Origin: Solibacillus sp. FSL K6-1523
Lineage (GTDB): Bacteria > Bacillota > Bacilli > Bacillales_A > Planococcaceae
NCBI RefSeq assembly: GCF_038005225.1
Contig: NZ_JBBOSU010000001.1
Location: 2,530,001 to 2,594,000, forward strand
Reading direction: 5' to 3'
Length of the DNA: 64,000 bases
A program made the translations under genes and the position numbers. The notes under the pieces were generated by a model, which saw only the letters and a program-made list of their open reading frames with translations, made no database searches and was not told the DNA's origin. Positions 58,797 to 64,000 of the stretch are shown here, piece after piece. Numbering within the stretch: position 1 is the first letter of the stretch; each line of letters starts with the position of its first letter.

Positions 58797-59318
58797 TTAT
58801 AGACTTTTAAAATATTTCAATTCTTCTCTATTGTAGTCTACCATGGCTAAGAAAAATTCAGTAAAACTCTCAAACCTATCTATCTCATCTCCTGCAAACC
58901 ATATTACTATACCTTGGTTTGACGAAGTTGACTTGGTAATTACAAATAGATCTCTATCGATACTTGTTGCAGCTATAGGTAAAAGTTGATCTCTCATAAG
59001 GCCAGAACTCTCTAATACAGACTCTTCTATAGCGTCAAGTATAGTATTTGCATAGTTCATTTCCGAAGAATTGTAGAGTTCATTCGTACCAAACAAATCA
59101 ACAGATTGATAAAATCCTTTCCAACCATCAGCGTGCTTCAAAAATTCTTTATAATTAGAATCTATAAAAAAACCAAGTAAACTTTCTGTTCTTATAATAT
59201 CGTCTTCCGAAGCTGCTCCTTCTGGTAAATAATAATCCCATAATTCTTCTTTATCATATTTTTGTATCTCTTGCTTAACTAGTATCATAGTAGCTATTAT
59301 TTCTATCCATCTATTCAT
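58797..59318 (-). CDS. SMI1/KNR4 (SUKH) immunity-like protein
   Basis: 173 residues with a SUKH-type core: EDDIIRTESLLGFFIDSNYK, FLKHADGWKGFY, then a beta-rich half with DLFVITKS and IVIWFAGDEIDRF. SUKH proteins are immunity proteins of polymorphic toxins. It is the last gene of the array. Confidence 0.88.
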   Translation of the reverse strand: MNRWIEIIATMILVKQEIQKYDKEELWDYYLPEGAASEDDIIRTESLLGFFIDSNYKEFLKHADGWKGFYQSVDLFGTNELYNSSEMNYANTILDAIEESVLESSGLMRDQLLPIAATSIDRDLFVITKSTSSNQGIVIWFAGDEIDRFESFTEFFLAMVDYNREELKYFKSL

Positions 59319-59330
59319 AACCTTGACCTC

Positions 59331-59447
59331 TTACCATATATTATTTCTTCCCCTTCTTATTCCGATGGCAACTTTACCTGCCGCTTTTTCCTGCTGTCCG
59401 TTTTGGCTGTTGCCTTTTTTGCAATTAAAAGAATCCTGCCCATAACG
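59331..59447 (-). pseudogene. Possible toxin C-terminus remnant
   Basis: A frame of about 38 codons ends at TAA 59333-59331 and contains KKGNSQNGQQEKAAGKVAIG then IRRGRNNIW. It directly precedes the SUKH gene, the position of a toxin tip. It has no start or ribosome site. Coding is uncertain. Confidence 0.35.
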
Positions 59448-59769
59448 TCGTAGCCTTATTCGGAATCGCTATCATCATCGTCTTTAGAGATTAGCAGATA
59501 GAAACAGCCTTCTTAACCAAACGTCCATCCCCACTGTTCCGACAATTCATTTTCCAGTTAAGAAAAACTTCCAATAATAAAAACAGATTAATCTTGATGG
59601 TATCAGACCACAATTAACCTGTTTGGTATAACGAAATAACCATATTTAAGTTATAAAATTCAAGCATCGAGATTTTTACAATTGAATTAGTGAAATCTAT
59701 ATACAAGAATTACACGTATAATTGGTCAAATATTAGATTCACGCAATATTGGGTAATCATAGTTACAAT
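59448..59769. other. Intergenic stretch
   Basis: About 320 bp with scattered stops in all frames. No promoter, RNA or gene seen. Confidence 0.4.
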
Positions 59770-60444
59770 CTACTTCTCCGAGTATACGCCTATTTCCTCA
59801 AACGAATTTACACTTTCACTCAAACCTTCAATACTTTCAGTTCCAATTTGTTTAATTTCACTTTTTGTCAAAGTAATTTTCTCATGAGGTTTATTTATTT
59901 TCCTAACATAAATGGACCTTAACAAATCCACTTGTTCAGAAGTCATCTCATAATAATCCCGCCAACCTTCAATTGCAACGTCGCTATCCAGAAGCTGTTT
60001 CTCTAATAAATATCCACCACATTGGACTATTCTAACGATATTATCAATTGAAGTTATAGTATCATTATCTCCCCAAATTGCTGTTGTGATAGATGGCGAG
60101 ATTGTGCCTTTTTCATCCTCTTCAAGTAGATATTCTAAGGTTTCATTCTTAGCCAACTCAATGACATCTATAGGTGCTCCCGTAAAAAAATCTATAGCTG
60201 TAGAAATATCTGTTCTGAGGAAATTGTCATTTCGAAATGCCCCAACAAAATAATTCTCTTTGAATGTAATCGTTCCTCTTCCGCCTGAATCATCGACAAT
60301 ACTATAGTTATCTTCATCCCATGAATGTTCATAAGATAATTCTGGATAGTGAGCAACCATTATTGCATGAGCTATCGATGCAAGTATACAACCACTCCAT
60401 AAATTATTTTTATTGAATTGACTATTTAATGTCATAGGTATCAT
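59770..60444 (-). CDS. Probable immunity protein, unknown family
   Basis: 224 residues behind GAGGAG. Its ATG overlaps the stop of the HNH toxin remnant (TAATG), the coupling typical of a toxin-immunity pair. The sequence is acidic (DEDNYSIVDDSGGRG, ITTAIWGDNDTITSIDNIVR). No known family recognised; role inferred from position. Confidence 0.75.
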   Translation of the reverse strand: MIPMTLNSQFNKNNLWSGCILASIAHAIMVAHYPELSYEHSWDEDNYSIVDDSGGRGTITFKENYFVGAFRNDNFLRTDISTAIDFFTGAPIDVIELAKNETLEYLLEEDEKGTISPSITTAIWGDNDTITSIDNIVRIVQCGGYLLEKQLLDSDVAIEGWRDYYEMTSEQVDLLRSIYVRKINKPHEKITLTKSEIKQIGTESIEGLSESVNSFEEIGVYSEK

Positions 60445-60675
60445 TACTTTCTCCTCTTTTGTTTAAGTTGATAGTGATTCCTTGCTAATTGATTAAGTCT
60501 CTGGGGTAAATTATTTGATTTTTCTCTTTTTTCTTTTCGAGATAATACTTGAGCATTACTATAACTGTTAGTACCACCTTTTTCTTTAGGAATAACATGA
60601 TCGATTTGCCTGTTGTAATACGTCCCCTACTATCTGTACGATAAATATTACCATGCATTGGATTTGTATGTATAA
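60444..60675 (-). pseudogene. Frameshifted orphan HNH nuclease toxin tip
   Basis: One frame encodes NPMHGNIYRTDSRGR. After a 1-nt shift at about 60621 the next frame continues YYNRQIDHVIPKEKGGTNSY, then SNAQVLSRKEKREKSNN, to a stop at 60446-60444. The DH and N residues match the HNH/GH-E toxin class found at polymorphic toxin C-termini. It has no start or N-terminal part, so it is a decayed orphan cassette kept with its immunity gene. Confidence 0.7.
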
Positions 60676-60713
60676 GATAGTATCTAAATAAATTGTACAT
60701 ACATAAAAGTAGA

Positions 60714-60744
60714 AACCTCGATAGAAAATTTCTCTATCGAGGTT
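60714..60744 (-). terminator. Terminator of second SUKH gene
   Basis: A perfect 12-bp stem (60714-60725 with 60733-60744) is followed by TTTCTACTTTT-like sequence on the minus strand. Confidence 0.85.
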
Positions 60745-60752
60745 AATAAACA

Positions 60753-61187
60753 TTATCCATTTAAAAACTGAGGTAAATTTTTTATCCATTCTTCAAAGCT
60801 TATATTATACTCTTCAACATCAAAATCTTCATGATAATAGTAATATACAGGTGACTTTGGACTGTGTTTCGCACTTATACAAAAATAATCACCATTACCA
60901 ATGTCTAGGAACGGAATCAAATTTGCATCCCACCTGGCATTATTTATCTCATAATCATAAACAAACGTTATTAAATCATTACCATTATTTTTCCCTGTTG
61001 ATACATTTAGAATGCCTGGCAACACATATTTTGACATTGCTATAAAAAAAATTTTAAACTCATCACTAAATTTACAATGGAATTTATTCTCGATTATATT
61101 CCAATCATTCAAAGTAGGGGAATCTAAAGTATCCCATTCTTGATCTAACACTTGAGATAAAATCGTCTCTACTTCATCATAAGTCAT
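60753..61187 (-). CDS. SMI1/KNR4 (SUKH) immunity-like protein
   Basis: 144 residues: LNDWNIIENKFHCKFSDEFK, LPGILNVSTG, then LIPFLDIGNGDYFCISA and YYYYHEDFD with a C-terminal ISFEEWIKNLP. Pattern of SUKH family. It lies in the immunity gene string and has its own terminator. Confidence 0.88.
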   Translation of the reverse strand: MTYDEVETILSQVLDQEWDTLDSPTLNDWNIIENKFHCKFSDEFKIFFIAMSKYVLPGILNVSTGKNNGNDLITFVYDYEINNARWDANLIPFLDIGNGDYFCISAKHSPKSPVYYYYHEDFDVEEYNISFEEWIKNLPQFLNG

Positions 61188-61592
61188 ATTAAGTTATCTT
61201 CCTCTCAAAATTATTATATACCTTTACCTAGTAGTAGTATATTGACTGACCTTCATATAATTTCAAGATAATCATTAAAAGGATATCTTTATAATCTTTC
61301 TCTATAAATAACTGAATTAGTTTTTGGTCCATTCTCTAATGCTTTTATTAATATTGTTATTGCTTAACATATTTAGTTATGTAGTGCGATAAATTGCAAG
61401 GTTGTTTATTTATATAAAAAAAGGCTTTTCTTTGTTATAAAATAGTTCGAGAGGTAGCATGAAAAGGCTTAATTCCACCTTTTAGGACACCCGTCTTCCC
61501 CCAGTCAAATTGAACGACTTCTTATTCTAACTTCTAATAATAAGATAACACCCGTTTATTAAAGGTTATTTTTTTCTAGCAAAATAATAAAT
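61188..61592. other. 405-bp intergenic region
   Basis: AT-rich, no gene seen. On the minus strand two ACGGGTGT copies (about 61490 and 61550) occur near a stop-rich remnant. A decayed insert is possible but not supported. Confidence 0.35.
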
Positions 61593-62051
61593 TCAATCAA
61601 ATAATTGTATACATTTATCGCTCTTAGGGATATATTCATTTTCAAGTAATTCGACCTGTAATAGTTTTGATTGATTTACTAATTCCGAAATAAATAAAGC
61701 ATAATAATCACCAGTAGTTGGATAAGAAAATAATCCATATCCTTTTGATGAAATAATTTTGTTTACTTCTCTAATCTTGTCTGGTAAAAAGTCATATTCG
61801 AATTCACCAAGCTGTTCAAGTTCTTCTTGTGAAGCGAGCTCTACCTTATGCTTAAATTCGTAATCTAAAATATAATTTACAATCTCATAATTTTCTTCCC
61901 CTTTATAATCAAGAAAAAGAAAACTTTTAGTTGCCATCCCATATTCTAAAATCCATACATGGGGGTCTATTACTTTGTCTAAATCTTCCTTAGCGTTCTC
62001 CAAATGTTCCGTCTTATTAAAAATGATTGATACGATTTCTTGAAATTGCAT
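61593..62051 (-). CDS. DUF6630-like probable immunity protein
   Basis: 152 residues, acidic: VIDPHVWILEYGMATKSFLF, LDYKGEENYEIVNYILDYEF, and GYGLFSYPTTGDYYALFI. Resembles DUF6630 proteins found beside polymorphic toxins. Family assignment is moderate; the context supports immunity. Confidence 0.7.
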   Translation of the reverse strand: MQFQEIVSIIFNKTEHLENAKEDLDKVIDPHVWILEYGMATKSFLFLDYKGEENYEIVNYILDYEFKHKVELASQEELEQLGEFEYDFLPDKIREVNKIISSKGYGLFSYPTTGDYYALFISELVNQSKLLQVELLENEYIPKSDKCIQLFD

Positions 62052-62077
62052 TTTGTTTCCCTTTCATAAAAGCTATT

Positions 62078-63064
62078 TTAGTTTTGAAAAAGTTCTCCAT
62101 ATTGATTCGGAATATAATTCGGATAATTCTTCCTATAGAAACCATCGATAAGTTTTAAAAGAGGATCCCATTCAGGATATGGTTCTGGATCATTCATTTT
62201 CATTTTTGCTTCAGGTGTATTCATTAAAAAATCCTCGAATTCTTCTGGAACAGGTAATCCACGTTGTTTCCTTACGAAAAGTAAAAATAAAATTTCATAA
62301 GGGTAAAATCCGTAGCCAAAATCCCCAAATTCAAGAGACTCTCCTAGCTCAGAAGCTAAAATAGAATGATACTCAGACATTTTATCAGTTAAAATTTTGA
62401 TTTCATCTAGCTGAGGTGTTTCCCAATGTTTTAATACTTCCGTATAAACATCTAATTCTTCAGGTATTAAACCATATTCTAAATCCATCTTTTTAAATTG
62501 TTCTCTCACAGCCTTATGAAGGTTTTGGTTTGTTCCAAAAATGGTTTTATTCCGGAACTGCAAATAAAGCTCTAATAAAAACCACGTATGTTTGTTCAAA
62601 TCATTTGCCTTCATCCAACGGCTATCAAAATGATCTACAATAAAATTAAATAATATTTTCTCTTCCTTTTCCCATCCAAACATTGTGAAATGGATTAAGG
62701 TCTTAATTACGTCTTCAAAAGTATATTCGACAAACACTTTGGGATATCTACTTTTATAAAGATTTTGTGCCATACATTGATGAAATATAACCATCATTAT
62801 CTTTTTTAATTCATCTGAATTTTCTCCATGATTTACAAGTACATCCCTCTTCCATTTAGAAAGATTATACGATTCGATTGAATCTAAATCTATTAATAAA
62901 ATATGGTCCTTTTCAATCTCATTCAAATTCACAATTTGAGTAATTCTATTAAAACTTTCTAAATACGTCTCTTCTACATCCTCAAACTTTATTCCTTCAA
63001 CAAAATTTTTAGAATATCTTTTATATGATAATTGTAACTTTTTAGTATTTAACAATATTTTCAC
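62078..63064 (-). CDS. Probable immunity protein (PoNi/DUF1911-like)
   Basis: 328 residues, mostly helical. Segments EEKILFNFIVDHFDSRWMK, FFFLELYLQFRNK-like WFLLELYLQFRNK, and FGYGFYPYEILFLLFVRKQR recall PoNi/DUF1911 immunity proteins that neutralise DNase toxins. It follows the nuclease-type toxin tip and a small gene. Tentative. Confidence 0.6.
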   Translation of the reverse strand: MKILLNTKKLQLSYKRYSKNFVEGIKFEDVEETYLESFNRITQIVNLNEIEKDHILLIDLDSIESYNLSKWKRDVLVNHGENSDELKKIMMVIFHQCMAQNLYKSRYPKVFVEYTFEDVIKTLIHFTMFGWEKEEKILFNFIVDHFDSRWMKANDLNKHTWFLLELYLQFRNKTIFGTNQNLHKAVREQFKKMDLEYGLIPEELDVYTEVLKHWETPQLDEIKILTDKMSEYHSILASELGESLEFGDFGYGFYPYEILFLLFVRKQRGLPVPEEFEDFLMNTPEAKMKMNDPEPYPEWDPLLKLIDGFYRKNYPNYIPNQYGELFQN

Positions 63065-63069
63065 ATCTA

Positions 63070-63399
63070 TTAATCCCCATCAAATATTTGCTCATCAACT
63101 TCTTCCAGATATCTTTCCGTATCTAAATGAGATTCTATACAATTATCTAAAAACTCAATACTAACCTCTCTATTCTCTTCAAATATGTGAACTTTAGCAC
63201 CGGCTTCTAATAATAAATTTACTATTTTCTTCATTTCCAACAATTCATCAATTTCTAATAGATTATATGATAAGATGAATTCATTATTGTTAAGTAATTT
63301 TTTTATTTCAGATATACTCTTATTAGTATTTTTTCTTAAAATAGAAATGTACTTGACCTCATTAGTATCTTTTTCTATTTGCATGTTCAATTTAGCCAT
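63070..63399 (-). CDS. Small protein with L7/L12-like C-terminal fold, probable immunity
   Basis: ATG at 63399 behind AAGGAGGGAG, 22 bp after the toxin stop. 109 residues. The pattern SILRKNTNKSISEIKKLLNN followed by NLLLEAGAKVHIFEE resembles the ribosomal L7/L12 C-terminal fold seen in some toxin-associated proteins. First gene after the toxin, so the best candidate for its immunity protein. Confidence 0.7.
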   Translation of the reverse strand: MAKLNMQIEKDTNEVKYISILRKNTNKSISEIKKLLNNNEFILSYNLLEIDELLEMKKIVNLLLEAGAKVHIFEENREVSIEFLDNCIESHLDTERYLEEVDEQIFDGD

Positions 63400-63421
63400 T
63401 TTAAATGTCTCCCTCCTTGAA

Positions 63422-64000
63422 TTAAAAATCATCAATAGGATTAATTGGTTTACCTGGTAAACTATTTTTCCAATTACCTCCATGCCAACCTTTAAGATGC
63501 TCGTTTGGTGTGGCTGGATAAATAATTTCCCCTTTATTCGCTAAGTGTGGATATTGTGAAGCACTGTAGGAATGGTGCCCCTGTACTATTTTCCCATCTA
63601 CTTTAGGTTTCTTACCATTCAAAATATCATTTAATTGATCTTGATTCCAGCCTCTAGTTGGAGTTTCATTATTTACTATTCTTTGACGTTCTTGATACCA
63701 GAACTCGCTTACACCTGAAGCCCTATGTTTAGCAAACTTTTTATTCCATATATATTGTTCATACTCAGTTTTTGTAATAGTCCTATTCTCTATTTTTACT
63801 CTCTGTTCTTTCATCTTTTTAGTACTTAATTGTTTTTGCTGAATAGGATGTGGGTTTAAATCCAATCCCTTAGTTCTTTCTGATATTATTTGCTCTGCTG
63901 TACTTGGCTGGCTGGTCTTCTTATTACCATTACCCTTATTTTCTATCTGCTTTTTAGCCAGTTTGGTATTTTTTGATGTATTTTTACTACCAGCTACGAT
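63422..64000 (-). CDS. Polymorphic toxin C-terminal region (partial), HNH/GHH-like nuclease
   Basis: The frame is open from 64000 to the stop at 63422, at least 192 residues; the N-terminus is outside the window. A low-complexity Lys/Asn linker (KNTSKNTKLAKKQIENKGNG) leads to a globular tip with VQGHHSYSASQYPHLANKGE, TPNEHLKGWHGGNW and PGKPINPIDDF. The GHH-S and HLKGWHGG pattern is that of nuclease toxin tips of LXG/WapA-type proteins. Immunity genes follow at once. Confidence 0.8.
   Translation of the reverse strand: MVAGSKNTSKNTKLAKKQIENKGNGNKKTSQPSTAEQIISERTKGLDLNPHPIQQKQLSTKKMKEQRVKIENRTITKTEYEQYIWNKKFAKHRASGVSEFWYQERQRIVNNETPTRGWNQDQLNDILNGKKPKVDGKIVQGHHSYSASQYPHLANKGEIIYPATPNEHLKGWHGGNWKNSLPGKPINPIDDF

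Noticed and set aside
61440-61592. Insertion sequence end
   Set aside because: Two short ACGGGTGT motifs were noted, but no terminal inverted repeats, transposase fragment or target duplication could be found.

Overview
The window is low-GC Firmicute DNA. It carries strong AGGAGG-type ribosome binding sites, frequent TTG and GTG starts, sigma-A and ECF promoters, and host genes typical of Bacillales (ypjP-like, pepF, cardiolipin synthase, rsgA). The protein set fits the Planococcaceae (Solibacillus/Lysinibacillus-like). This is inferred from the genes; no marker gene such as 16S rRNA is present.

Positions 1 to about 41,310 are most of an integrated temperate phage with a contractile tail of the PBSX/skin type. 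Read on the minus strand from right to left it contains: a genetic switch (39.0-39.2 kb) between a Cro-like regulator and a CI-like repressor, the repressor being followed by an ImmA-like protein and the integrase; early regulators (Rha, XRE protein); a phage sigma factor; a recombination and replication block (SbcC-like ATPase, RecT, MBL-fold hydrolase, two-domain sliding-clamp-like protein, DnaD-like and DnaC-like loaders, dUTPase, RusA); a RinA/ArpU-like late regulator; a block of individually terminated accessory genes; then terminase, portal, head, connector, sheath, tube, tape measure, baseplate and fibre genes. Lysis genes are not in view and presumably lie left of position 1.

Positions 41.4-58.7 kb are host chromosome: a YpjP-like protein, NdpA-like nucleoid protein, PepF, cardiolipin synthase, a long-form RsgA GTPase preceded by what looks like a complete leader-peptide attenuator, DinB-fold protein, a fused double kinase, Nudix hydrolase, an ECF sigma factor with a membrane partner, a GlcD-type oxidase, a bile-acid/sodium symporter-family protein, a methyltransferase and a rhodanese lipoprotein behind a CsoR/CstR-like operator.

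Positions 58.8-64 kb are a polymorphic-toxin immunity array on the minus strand. The C-terminus of a nuclease-like toxin enters from the right edge. It is followed by five or six immunity-like genes and at least one frameshifted orphan HNH toxin tip.

The most interesting items are the rsgA leader/attenuator, a -1 frameshift site in the tail chaperone gene, a proteasome-fold phage protein, three short plus-strand promoter-terminator units opposite the phage operons, a four-hairpin element near the switch, and four 17-bp operators in the switch.
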